Shown here: positions 1 to 7,004 of the stretch, in pieces
How positions within the stretch are numbered: position 1 is the stretch's first letter
Layout: every line of letters starts with the position of its first letter
Assembly: GCA_937926755.1 (NCBI GenBank)
Contig: CALBBA010000327.1
Coordinates: 1-16,567 of the forward strand
Length of the DNA: 16,567 bases
Reading direction: 5' to 3'
DNA from: an uncultured Collinsella sp.
GTDB taxonomy: Bacteria > Actinomycetota > Coriobacteriia > Coriobacteriales > Coriobacteriaceae
The notes under the pieces: generated by a model
Databases searched by the model: none
Told to the model about the DNA's origin: nothing
The model's input: the letters and a program-made list of their open reading frames with translations, nothing else
Translations under genes and position numbers: made by a program

Positions 1-41
1 AATGACAAATTGTCGCTCTGGGCGGCGCGCAGCGTCGAGCC
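1..41 (-). repeat. Short interspersed repeat, family B, copy 1 (downstream of prfA)
   Basis: About 38 of the first 42 bases match the stretch beginning at 5943 (shared core TTGTCGCTCTGG, then CG-CGCGCAGC-TCGA). Both copies lie just past the stop codon of a minus-strand gene, prfA here and the mutarotase gene at 5998. At the second copy the repeat is one arm of a large stem around a terminator. The matching arm for this copy, if present, would lie left of the window. The similarity is seen directly; the role is unknown. Confidence 0.6.
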
Positions 42-69
42 GTTACGCGGTTTGGTAAAACCGCGTAAC
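42..69 (-). other. Perfect 12-bp hairpin just after the prfA stop
   Basis: Arms 42-53 (GTTACGCGGTTT) and 58-69 are perfectly complementary around a 4-base loop. The hairpin begins 3 bases past the prfA stop codon. No run of T follows on the minus strand, so it is not a canonical intrinsic terminator. It may protect the 3' end of the transcript, assist termination, or be another small mobile palindrome. Confidence 0.6.
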
Positions 70-72
70 CCA

Positions 73-1140
73 CTACACAGCCTGTGCCAGCTTCTCGGCA
101 CGCTCGGCGGCGGCGAGCGCCTCGATGACGGTGCCGAGCTGGTCGCCCAGGAGGACGCCGTTGTAGGTGGAGTTGAAGCCGATGCGGTGATCGGTCACGC
201 GGTCCTGGGGCTGGTTGTAGGTACGGATCTTCTCGGAACGGTTGCCGTGGCCGATCTGGCTCTGGCGCTCGGCACCGAGCTCCGCCTGCTGCTTCTCGAG
301 CTCCATCTCGTACAGACGGGCGCGCAGCATCTGCATGCAGACCTCGCGGTTCTGGATCTGGGAGCGCTGTTCCTGCGACTGCACCACGGTGTTGGTGGGC
401 AGGTGGGTGATGCGCACGGCGGAGTAGGTGGTGTTAACGCACTGACCGCCAGGGCCGGAGGCACAGTAGGTATCGATGCGCAGGTCGGACTGGTTGATCT
501 GGACGTCGATCTCCTCGGCCTCGGGAAGCACGGCGACGGTTGCCGTGGAGGTCTGGATGCGACCCTGGGACTCGGTCTTGGGAACGCGCTGGACGCGGTG
601 CACGCCGGACTCGAACTTCATGACGGAGTAGACGCGGTCGCCCTCGACCTTGAACTCGATGGACTTAAAGCCGCCGGCCTCGCTGGGGCTGGAGTCGAGC
701 ACGGTGGTCTTCCAGCCGCGCGACTCGCAGAAGCGCTGATACATCTTGTACAGATCGCCGGCGAAGATGGCCGCCTCGTCGCCACCGGCGGCGGAGCGGA
801 TCTCGACGATGGTGTTCTTGTCGTCGTTGGGGTCGCTCGGGATGAGCATGTACTTGATGTCTTCCTCGAGCTGGGGGAGCTTGGCCTCGTTTTCGGAGAT
901 GTCCATCTGGAGCATCTCCTTCTCATCGGCATCGGTGGTATCGTGCAGCATTTCCTTGGCAGCCTCGATGTCATCGAGCGCGCCGATGTACTCGCGCGAG
1001 GCGGCAATGAGGTCGGACTGGTGCGCATACTCCTTGTTGAGACGCGTGAACTCCTTGATATCGGAGGCGACGGCCGGGTCGGAAAGCTTCTTCTCGAGCT
1101 CCTCGTAGGCCTTGATGATCTTTTCGAGCTTGTCGCGCAT
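73..1140 (-). CDS. prfA: Peptide chain release factor 1
   Basis: Class I release factor (355 aa) that recognises UAA and UAG in the ribosomal A site and triggers hydrolysis of peptidyl-tRNA. The universal GGQ motif is at residues 231-233 within GPGGQCVN. The codon-reading tripeptide appears as PKT at 187-189 in HRVQRVPKTESQGRIQTS, fitting the RF1 PxT pattern and excluding RF2 (SPF). The N-terminal 100 residues form the usual helical domain, with AAGGDEA at 117-123, and the length is normal for RF1. The start was placed at the ATG preceded by AAGGAG at 6-base spacing; the frame stays open another 58 codons upstream but that stretch is not RF1-like. The upstream gene is the M20 peptidase, 228 bases away behind a palindromic repeat, so prfA probably has its own promoter, which I could not pinpoint. 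Confidence 0.97.
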   Translation of the reverse strand: MRDKLEKIIKAYEELEKKLSDPAVASDIKEFTRLNKEYAHQSDLIAASREYIGALDDIEAAKEMLHDTTDADEKEMLQMDISENEAKLPQLEEDIKYMLIPSDPNDDKNTIVEIRSAAGGDEAAIFAGDLYKMYQRFCESRGWKTTVLDSSPSEAGGFKSIEFKVEGDRVYSVMKFESGVHRVQRVPKTESQGRIQTSTATVAVLPEAEEIDVQINQSDLRIDTYCASGPGGQCVNTTYSAVRITHLPTNTVVQSQEQRSQIQNREVCMQMLRARLYEMELEKQQAELGAERQSQIGHGNRSEKIRTYNQPQDRVTDHRIGFNSTYNGVLLGDQLGTVIEALAAAERAEKLAQAV

Positions 1141-1334
1141 GACGGACTCCTTTATATGCGTGAAGGCGAAAATCGGCAGAATTGATGGGGCGCGAGGCGC
1201 CACTGCGGGGGTAAGCCCAGCTAGAGCATGTCGATCTTCAGATACATGCGCATCCCTTCGCGTATGGGGTACATAGTTGCGGTCTAACCCATATATGATA
1301 GCGTGCGCAGGCAAACCTGCATATAACCCGCACG

Positions 1335-1369
1335 GAATCCGACAAAGAGACAGTCCCTTTGTCGGATTC
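1335..1369. repeat. Palindromic repeat, family A, copy 1
   Basis: A 17+1+17 base palindrome with core GACAAAGAGAC-A-GTCCCTTTGTC. Its last base is part of the stop codon of the M20 peptidase gene. The outer arms GAATCC/GGATTC differ from other copies yet pair perfectly. It could end or stabilise the peptidase transcript, but no T-run follows on the minus strand. Confidence 0.75.
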
Positions 1370-2784
1370 TAGAGCGTGTGGAGCAGGGCGATGAGGAAGC
1401 GGACACCCTGGAGGTAGGCGCAGCGAGTGATGCGCTCGTTAGTGCCGTGGACGCCGCGATCGCACTCGTCATCGTCGACCACAAAGGCCGAGAAGCGAAT
1501 GCACTCGGAGCAAATGCGCTGGTAGTTGGCAGCGTCGGTCGCACCGATCACGGTCGAAGGGACAATCGCCAACGGCTCAGATGATCCGTTTTCCTCTGTC
1601 CCCAATGGATCACGGAAATAGCGGGCGGCGATGGCGCGAACGGCCTCGAGCCCCGGTCCACCGACACGCGGAGACGGCGAAGGCTCGGAGCTGCCGGGGC
1701 CCAGCTCCACTTCGACACGACCGGCAAGGTCCGCCCCGGCAACCGCCTCACGGCAGCACGCCACAACGTCGGCCACGCTCGTACCCTCGAGCATGCGGAA
1801 GTTAATGTTGGCCCACATATCCTGCGGCATTACGTTGGCGCCGGTGCTACCACCCTCGATCTGCGTGGGCGCGCAGGTGGTCGTCACCAGCGGATAGAGC
1901 TTTTTGCTGGCGAGGCAATCGCGGACAATGGCATCCCCGTTGGCGGCAATTTCATCGGCCGTGTAGAGCCCCAACTCGACGAGTTGGGCGGCAAGCAAGT
2001 CGGTCACGCGCGTCGGCCACTCGATATCGCAGATTGCGGTGATGGCACGGCTGAGCACCTCGAGTGAAGTGCCCCCGTAGGGGTTGGAGGAATGCCCGCC
2101 CTCGCTACGCGTCCTCAACACGATATCGGCGTAGCCCTTCTCCGCGAGATCGGCATGCATAAGCCAGCCCTCGCCCGCGCCGTACTCGGCAGCCGAAACG
2201 ATGCGGTAGTCGCCCTCGTCGATCAGGTACTCAAGCTCAATGCCGCGCTCTTCGAGCACGCGGCCGATGGCACCCGCACCGAACTGCGTGGTTTCCTCGT
2301 CCTGGCCAAAAGCCAGCAGCAGGGTGCGCTCGTGCTCCCAGCCGTGTGCGAGCGCATACTCAACCGCCTCGAGAATGCCTGCGACCTGGTCTTTCATATC
2401 GATAGCGCCGCGACCCCAAATGTAGGTGTCGTCTACATGCCCGCTAAAGGGGGCGTACGTCCAGTCGTCCTCGGTACCCGGCACCACGGGGACCACGTCC
2501 ATGTGACCCATGAGCACAACGGGCTTGAGTGCGGGGGCGGAGCCGGAAAGCGTCACCAGCAACGAATGATCGATGAGCTCGACCTTACCCGCTGTAAATA
2601 CGTGCGGCCAGGCCTGCTGCATATAGGCGCGCAGGTCGTCGAACGGCTGCCAGTCCACCGCCTCGGCATCCATGCTCGAAATGGTCGGAAACGACAGCAC
2701 GCGGCCCAGGCGCTCGCACGCGCCGACCTCGTCGATATCGGCAAAATCATCCTCGTGCGCAAAGAAGCGCCAAACCTCGGCCAT
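1369..2784 (-). CDS. M20 family zinc metallopeptidase (CPS1/PM20D1-like)
   Basis: 471-residue di-zinc hydrolase resembling carboxypeptidase S and PM20D1, which cleave dipeptides or N-acyl amino acids. Metal and catalytic residues are visible in family order: GHMDVVP (H94, D96), GRGAIDMKD (bridging D129), DEE (E163-E164), D192 in LIDEGD, and the C-terminal ligand in HGTNERI (H446). The lid/dimerisation domain lies between, with the GGHSSNP motif. No signal peptide is seen, so it is probably cytoplasmic. The start is the ATG preceded by GGAGG at 5-base spacing; a TTG six codons earlier has no better site. It follows the amino acid importer ATPase by 57 bases that hold a palindrome, suggesting that it acts on imported peptides or acylated amino acids. 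Family assignment is firm; the substrate is not known. Confidence 0.9.
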   Translation of the reverse strand: MAEVWRFFAHEDDFADIDEVGACERLGRVLSFPTISSMDAEAVDWQPFDDLRAYMQQAWPHVFTAGKVELIDHSLLVTLSGSAPALKPVVLMGHMDVVPVVPGTEDDWTYAPFSGHVDDTYIWGRGAIDMKDQVAGILEAVEYALAHGWEHERTLLLAFGQDEETTQFGAGAIGRVLEERGIELEYLIDEGDYRIVSAAEYGAGEGWLMHADLAEKGYADIVLRTRSEGGHSSNPYGGTSLEVLSRAITAICDIEWPTRVTDLLAAQLVELGLYTADEIAANGDAIVRDCLASKKLYPLVTTTCAPTQIEGGSTGANVMPQDMWANINFRMLEGTSVADVVACCREAVAGADLAGRVEVELGPGSSEPSPSPRVGGPGLEAVRAIAARYFRDPLGTEENGSSEPLAIVPSTVIGATDAANYQRICSECIRFSAFVVDDDECDRGVHGTNERITRCAYLQGVRFLIALLHTL

Positions 2785-2800
2785 GCCTTCCTCCAAAAAC

Positions 2801-2833
2801 AACGTGGCAAAGAGGCGGTCCCTTTGCCACGTT
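2801..2833. repeat. Palindromic repeat, family A, copy 2
   Basis: A 16+1+16 base palindrome. This copy has GGCAAAG/CTTTGCC where most have GACAAAG/CTTTGTC, a paired change that keeps the stem. It lies 9 bases past the importer ATPase stop and just ahead of the M20 ribosome-binding site, so it could attenuate read-through from the importer operon into the peptidase gene. Confidence 0.75.
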
Positions 2834-2841
2834 CGCTTGCA

Positions 2842-3627
2842 TTATTTGTCGTTGAGATAACGCGAGAGGAACTCGCGGGTGCGCTGGTGCTTAGGATTGC
2901 CGAAGAGCTCGGCCGGCGCGGCGTCCTCGAGGACCACGCCCTTGTCCATAAAGACCACGCGGTCGGACACCGTGCGGGCAAAGGCCATCTCGTGCGTGAC
3001 GACGACCATGGTCATGCCGTCGGCAGCGAGCTTGCGCATGACCTCGAGCACCTCTCCCACGATCTCGGGGTCGAGTGCGGAGGTCGGCTCGTCGAACAGC
3101 ATGATCTGCGGATTCATGCATAGGGCACGAGCGATGGCAACGCGCTGCTTTTGGCCGCCGGACAGGCGACCCACGGCGGCGTGCGCGAACTTTTCGAGTC
3201 CCACGCTCGTCAGATGCTCCATCGCGACCTTCTCGGCCTCGGCCTTGCTCATCTTTTTGAGCGTGACGGGCGCGAGCGTGCAGTTGTCGAGCACATCCAT
3301 GTTGTTGAACAGGTTAAAGCCCTGGAACACCATGCCGATGTCCTCGCGCAGCTTGTTGATGTTGCAGCGCTCGGCCGTGAGGTCCTGGCCGTGGAACCAG
3401 ATGTGGCCCGCGTCCGGGGTCTCGAGCAGGTTGAGGCAGCGCAGGAAGGTCGATTTGCCCGAGCCCGAGGCGCCGATGATGGTGACAACCTCACCGGAAT
3501 TGACGGACAGGTCGATGCCCTTGAGTACCTCGAGTGAGCCAAAGCTCTTGCGCAGGCCCTCGACGCGGATAAGCGGCTCTTGGTTTTGCACGGCTGCCGC
3601 AGTGCCGGTAGTGGCGGTATCTGCCAT
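2842..3627 (-). CDS. Polar amino acid ABC transporter, ATP-binding protein
   Basis: ATPase subunit (261 aa) of a polar amino acid importer of the GlnQ/HisP class, which drives uptake by ATP hydrolysis at the cytoplasmic face. Walker A GASGSGKST is at 52-60, the Q-loop in VFQGFNLF at 100-107, the signature LSGGQ at 155-159, Walker B IMLFDEP ending about residue 181, the D-loop SALD, and the switch histidine in VTHE (H212). The start ATG is preceded by GAGGAG; an upstream extension of 25 residues in the same frame reads back over the permease stop and is not conserved-looking. It lies 22 bases after the permease gene in the order binding protein, permease, ATPase. The exact substrate cannot be read from this subunit. 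Confidence 0.95.
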   Translation of the reverse strand: MADTATTGTAAAVQNQEPLIRVEGLRKSFGSLEVLKGIDLSVNSGEVVTIIGASGSGKSTFLRCLNLLETPDAGHIWFHGQDLTAERCNINKLREDIGMVFQGFNLFNNMDVLDNCTLAPVTLKKMSKAEAEKVAMEHLTSVGLEKFAHAAVGRLSGGQKQRVAIARALCMNPQIMLFDEPTSALDPEIVGEVLEVMRKLAADGMTMVVVTHEMAFARTVSDRVVFMDKGVVLEDAAPAELFGNPKHQRTREFLSRYLNDK

Positions 3628-3649
3628 GATGATTCTCCTCGTCTTGAGC

Positions 3650-4798
3650 CTAGTTGGAGCTGGGCAGCGTGACCGGAGCCTCGGCGCCGAGCTTTTTGCC
3701 AAAGGCCTCGAGCAGGCGGCTCGCCACGAGCGTCAGGATCAGGTAGACCACGAGCGCCACGCAGTAGACCTCCATCTGGCGGTAGTACACGCCGGCGACC
3801 GTGGTAGTAGCGTACATAAGGTCGAACACGCCGATGACCGAGAGCACCGACGAATCCTTGATGTTGATGATGAGCTCGTTGGTGAGCGCCGGAATCGCAT
3901 TTTTAATGCCCTGGGGGAACACGACTTTGCGCATGGCCTGCCACTGCGACAGGCCCAGCGAGCGCGCTGCCTCGGCCTGGCCGGGATCGATGGACTCGAT
4001 GCCGCCGCGCAGGACCTCCATCATGTAGGCGGTGGAGTTGAGCGAGATGGTGACGAGGCCGGCGGTGAAGGTACTCCAGATCTGGTTGGCCTGGGCGGTC
4101 TCGAAGCCCATGCCGCGCAAAACGGTGAAGCCCGCGTAATAGATGAGCAGGCCCTGGACCATCATGGGCGTGCCGCGCACGATGGTGGAGTAGATGGTCG
4201 CAAAGCCGCGGCCGATACTCTTAAAGAAGCGCACCAGGTCGTTGTCCACGCGGTCAAAGGTCTGAATACGCAGGAACACAAAGAGCAGCGCCAGGAAGAA
4301 TGCGATGACGGTGCCGAAGGTGGCAAGCGCGATGGTGATCTCGATACCGCGAATGAAGAAGTCACCGCTCTTGTAGGTCATGTAGACCAGGCTCGACAAA
4401 AAGTCGCTGGGGTTGGAATCCGAGACAATGCTCACCTGCACCAGGTCGATAAACGACATGACGCAGCGGTCCACGAAAAAGATCGCCGCGATGGCGACCA
4501 CGACGTAGCTGCCCAGGCGTGCGCCACGACGGCAGCGCTCGGATGCGAACGGCGACTTTTCGCGATAGTCGTTCCAGTGCATGAGCTTGGTGACCAGCGC
4601 CGCCGCCGACACGACGAGCCAGGCCCAAAGGATTGCCCAGAGGCAGTCTTGGAACACGCCCGTAGGCGCCAAGAAACTCATCGGCGTGGGGTTGCGCTGG
4701 CTAAACGCCAGGCCGAGCGCCGCGATGACGCTCGTGCCCAGGTATACATAACGGTGGTCGGCCTTGATAAAGGAGGCCAGGCGATTGATGGTTTTCAT
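3650..4798 (-). CDS. Polar amino acid ABC transporter permease with extended N-terminus
   Basis: Membrane subunit of the importer, 382 aa. The C-terminal ~230 residues are a normal HisM/GlnP-type permease domain: RGTPMMVQ at 208-215 and the ATPase-docking EAA loop QAEAARSLGLS at 274-284. The first ~145 residues are extra compared with the usual 215-240 residue subunit and contain about three hydrophobic segments (roughly 16-33, 50-70 and 97-118) with a basic stretch SERCRRGAR between the second and third. The start ATG has GGGAGG 4 bases upstream. The gene begins 9 bases after the binding-protein stop, so the two are probably translationally linked. Only one permease gene is present, so it probably works as a homodimer. 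The role of the N-terminal extension is unknown. Confidence 0.93.
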   Translation of the reverse strand: MKTINRLASFIKADHRYVYLGTSVIAALGLAFSQRNPTPMSFLAPTGVFQDCLWAILWAWLVVSAAALVTKLMHWNDYREKSPFASERCRRGARLGSYVVVAIAAIFFVDRCVMSFIDLVQVSIVSDSNPSDFLSSLVYMTYKSGDFFIRGIEITIALATFGTVIAFFLALLFVFLRIQTFDRVDNDLVRFFKSIGRGFATIYSTIVRGTPMMVQGLLIYYAGFTVLRGMGFETAQANQIWSTFTAGLVTISLNSTAYMMEVLRGGIESIDPGQAEAARSLGLSQWQAMRKVVFPQGIKNAIPALTNELIINIKDSSVLSVIGVFDLMYATTTVAGVYYRQMEVYCVALVVYLILTLVASRLLEAFGKKLGAEAPVTLPSSN

Positions 4799-4807
4799 GC
4801 TGCCTCC

Positions 4808-5734
4808 CTATGCCGGCTGACGGTCGAGGCACGCGTCCCACATTTGGTCGCGCTCCTCTTGGCTAATGCCCTTGAGTGTCTTGTCGATGAGCTTAAGCAG
4901 TTTGTCCGAGCCCTTGCGGCAACCGACATTTGCCGTGACCTCCTGCTTAAAGCCCTCGCCCTCGGCAAACTGGATGGGGACGATACCGGGATTTTGGGCC
5001 ATATAGCCCTTCTCGTTCTCGGTGTTGTAGGTCACGGCGTCGCAGGTGCCCTGCAGCAGGTTCGAAAACACCGTGGGGACCGAATCGACCGGGTTCTTGT
5101 GCACAACGCCCGGAATCTCGTCGATGACGGTATCGAGCATGGTGTCCTTTTGGCCGAGCACCGTGGCACCGCTGAAGTCGCTGAGCTTGGTGGCGTTTTG
5201 GTAGGGCGAGCCCTCTTTTACGAACAGGCCAAAGTAGCCAATGAAGTACGGGTCGGAAAAGCCGACGGACTCCTCGCGCTCGGGCGTGGCGCTCATGCCG
5301 GCAATGATGAGGTCGATCTGGCCGTTGTTGAGCGAATCGATAAGGCCCGAGAAACTCTGCTTGACGGCAACGGGCTCGCCACCGAGGGCCTTGCAGACGA
5401 TCTTGGCGATCTGCACGTCGTAACCATCGGCATAGGCGCCCTGCACGTTGTCGATGGGGATGGTGTACTCGCTGGCTTCGGAGACCTGCCAGTTGTACGG
5501 GGCGTAGGCCGCCTCCATGCCAATGCGGATCTTATCCTTGCCGATCACGGAATCGGACAGGTCGTCGCGACCGCCGCCCGTCGTGGGCTGAACCACCTTG
5601 AGCGTTGACGGGCGCTGACAGCCGGCAAGCGCGCCGGCGACGACGGAAGCGCTCGCAGCGAGAGCGCTACCCAAAAAGATGCGACGGCTGCATACCGGCT
5701 GGCGCTGCGCATCGCACTGTTGGGGAGAATGCAT
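4808..5734 (-). CDS. Amino acid ABC transporter substrate-binding lipoprotein (Tat-type signal)
   Basis: 308-residue extracellular solute-binding protein of family 3 (SBP_bac_3), which captures amino acids for the permease encoded next. The N-terminus carries CSRRIFLG with an arginine pair at 17-18, a hydrophobic segment, and lipobox ALAGC with C39, so it looks like a Tat-exported lipoprotein anchored outside the membrane. Family features include IRIGMEAAYAPYNW, DGYDVQIAK, DLIIAGMSATPERE and FSDPYF. The start ATG is preceded by GGGAAGG; a further 19 codons upstream are open but lack a site and would push the arginine pair inward. It is the first gene of the importer operon. A terminator for the preceding gene lies about 170 bases upstream, so the promoter must lie between, but I see no convincing -35/-10 pair. 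Confidence 0.93.
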   Translation of the reverse strand: MHSPQQCDAQRQPVCSRRIFLGSALAASASVVAGALAGCQRPSTLKVVQPTTGGGRDDLSDSVIGKDKIRIGMEAAYAPYNWQVSEASEYTIPIDNVQGAYADGYDVQIAKIVCKALGGEPVAVKQSFSGLIDSLNNGQIDLIIAGMSATPEREESVGFSDPYFIGYFGLFVKEGSPYQNATKLSDFSGATVLGQKDTMLDTVIDEIPGVVHKNPVDSVPTVFSNLLQGTCDAVTYNTENEKGYMAQNPGIVPIQFAEGEGFKQEVTANVGCRKGSDKLLKLIDKTLKGISQEERDQMWDACLDRQPA

Positions 5735-5872
5735 AATCTGCCTTCCCTGTTGAATCGTATGCTGACGACTTAACAGGATATACGCCAGCAACTAGCAGCG
5801 CAGCACAAGCTCGAAAAATTAATAGACACACGGTAGCCATTGGGGACGCCGATGTTTTGGCAATGCCGGCGA

Positions 5873-5972
5873 GCGACGTCCAGAGCGAACAAGTGGCATG
5901 AAAAAGGCAAGGCATGACCAGAAGGTCTATGCCTTGCCTTTTGAATGACAACTTGTCGCTCTGGACGACGCG
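5873..5972 (-). repeat. Nested inverted repeat around a terminator (family B right arm)
   Basis: The 12-base core CGTCCAGAGCGA at 5877-5888 is the exact reverse complement of 5956-5967, with looser pairing outward and inward (about 25 bases per arm with gaps). The arms enclose the terminator stem at 5902-5942. The right arm is the stretch that recurs at the start of the window, so this arm-plus-terminator cassette may be a dispersed unit. Confidence 0.6.
5902..5942 (-). terminator. Intrinsic terminator of the aldose epimerase gene
   Basis: Arms AAAAGGCAAGGCAT (5902-5915) and 5929-5942 pair perfectly over 14 bases, and the stem extends through GACC/GGTC with one bulge. Read on the minus strand, the stem is followed by TTTTT. 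It lies 56 bases past the mutarotase stop and ahead of the importer operon, separating the two units. T-runs on both sides make it potentially bidirectional. Confidence 0.85.
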
Positions 5973-5983
5973 CAGCATCGACC
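5943..5983 (-). repeat. Short interspersed repeat, family B, copy 2
   Basis: Nearly identical to bases 1-41 (mismatches mostly A/G). It lies between the mutarotase stop codon (15 bases away) and its terminator, the same relative place as the copy downstream of prfA. Confidence 0.6.
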
Positions 5984-5997
5984 GAGCGGCGGAACCT

Positions 5998-6891
5998 CTA
6001 GAGCAAGGTAACGCTAAAGCTGCGAACATCCGTCTCGCCGGGAGCCAAGGTGATGGTGTTGACCTTGTGCTCAAAGACGTCGTCCTCGGTGTCCATGGTG
6101 GTGTGACCGGTCCAGGGCTCGAGCGCCACAAACGGAGCGTCGTTGGCGGCAGACCACACGCCAATGTACTTAAAGCCCTCAAAGTCGATCTTGACGCCGT
6201 GGCCCGACTTGCGGCCGCGCAGTGTGAGCGTGGAGCCCGGAGTATCGGTGAGCATGATGGCATCGTTATCGAAGCTGCGGTGCGTGATGGGCAGCACGTC
6301 CGAGTTATCGGGAGCCTTGTAGCTGCCCTCGAACGTCATAAGACCGTCGGGCGTGATGATGGGAGCCTCGTTGGTCCAAGCCTCGGTAAACGCCAACTCG
6401 TAATCCTCGAACGCCTCGTCTTCGGCACCGGGGGCGGGCAAGTTGAATGCAGGATGACCGCCCACCGAGAACGGCAGGGCCACGTCGCCGGTGTTGGTGA
6501 CGGCAAAGGTCTGCGTGAGCGTGGCGTCGCCGGTCAGGGCATAGGTCATGTTGAGCTTAAAGTGGAACGGGAACGCCTTGAGCGACTCGGGCGTGTCAGT
6601 GATCTCGTACGTTACCGAGGAGCCGTCCTCCGAAACCTCGACCAACTTGTGCTCGACGATGCGAGCGAGTCCGTGGCGCGGCATCTCGCAGGTACCGGCC
6701 GCAGACGTTGCCGTGTTGTTGCGCAGCGAGCCCACAATGGGGAACAGGATGGGCGCGTGCTTGCCCCAAAAGGCGGGGTCGCCCTGCCACAGATACTCGT
6801 TGCCGTTGAGGGCAAGGCTCGTGAGCTGGGCGCCCATGGAATCGATGGCCGCGGTGAGGCCGCCGCGCTTGATGGTAGTAACGGTAGACAT
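5998..6891 (-). CDS. Aldose 1-epimerase family protein (LacX-like mutarotase)
   Basis: 297-residue galactose-mutarotase-like beta-sandwich protein of the LacX branch, expected to interconvert alpha and beta anomers of aldoses or sugar phosphates in the cytoplasm. Diagnostic blocks are EYLWQGDPAFWGKHAPILFP followed by IVGSLR, RHGLAR, GGHPAFNLP with the catalytic-type histidine, and the late acidic residue in ALEPWTG. The length suits LacX-like members, which are shorter than classical GalM. The start ATG has GGAGGAAG upstream; a TTG eight codons earlier overlaps that site and is unlikely. It appears to be a single-gene unit, with a terminator behind it and an inverted repeat 20 bases upstream that may be an operator. 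The physiological sugar cannot be read from the sequence. Confidence 0.9.
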   Translation of the reverse strand: MSTVTTIKRGGLTAAIDSMGAQLTSLALNGNEYLWQGDPAFWGKHAPILFPIVGSLRNNTATSAAGTCEMPRHGLARIVEHKLVEVSEDGSSVTYEITDTPESLKAFPFHFKLNMTYALTGDATLTQTFAVTNTGDVALPFSVGGHPAFNLPAPGAEDEAFEDYELAFTEAWTNEAPIITPDGLMTFEGSYKAPDNSDVLPITHRSFDNDAIMLTDTPGSTLTLRGRKSGHGVKIDFEGFKYIGVWSAANDAPFVALEPWTGHTTMDTEDDVFEHKVNTITLAPGETDVRSFSVTLL

Positions 6892-6911
6892 GCTACTTCC
6901 TCCAAAAGTAA

Positions 6912-6934
6912 ACAATAGTGTCGAGGGCTATTGT
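6912..6934 (-). promoter_or_regulatory. Possible operator ahead of the mutarotase gene
   Basis: ACAATAG (6912-6918) and CTATTGT (6928-6934) form a perfect 7-base inverted repeat with a 9-base spacer, starting 20 bases upstream of the start codon. The TATTGT half resembles a -10 box on the minus strand, so a repressor binding here could block transcription. No clear -35 was found. Confidence 0.3.
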
Positions 6935-7004
6935 CCCACTCTTGGCGGCGGGACGGGACGGCAGGCGATTATTGAGTAGCCATAGCGGAATGAGCGGCGA
7001 GCGC

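Noticed and set aside
10..1185. 391-codon open frame on the plus strand
   Set aside because: Antisense to prfA, with a Leu/Gly/Val-rich low-complexity translation typical of an antisense shadow.
2879..5608. 909-codon open frame on the plus strand
   Set aside because: It is antisense to the whole ABC importer operon, whose proteins have clear family motifs. Long antisense frames are expected in GC-rich DNA with few stop codons; the translation has no recognisable domain.
5914..6918. 334-codon open frame on the plus strand
   Set aside because: Antisense to the mutarotase gene and crosses its terminator; no family features.
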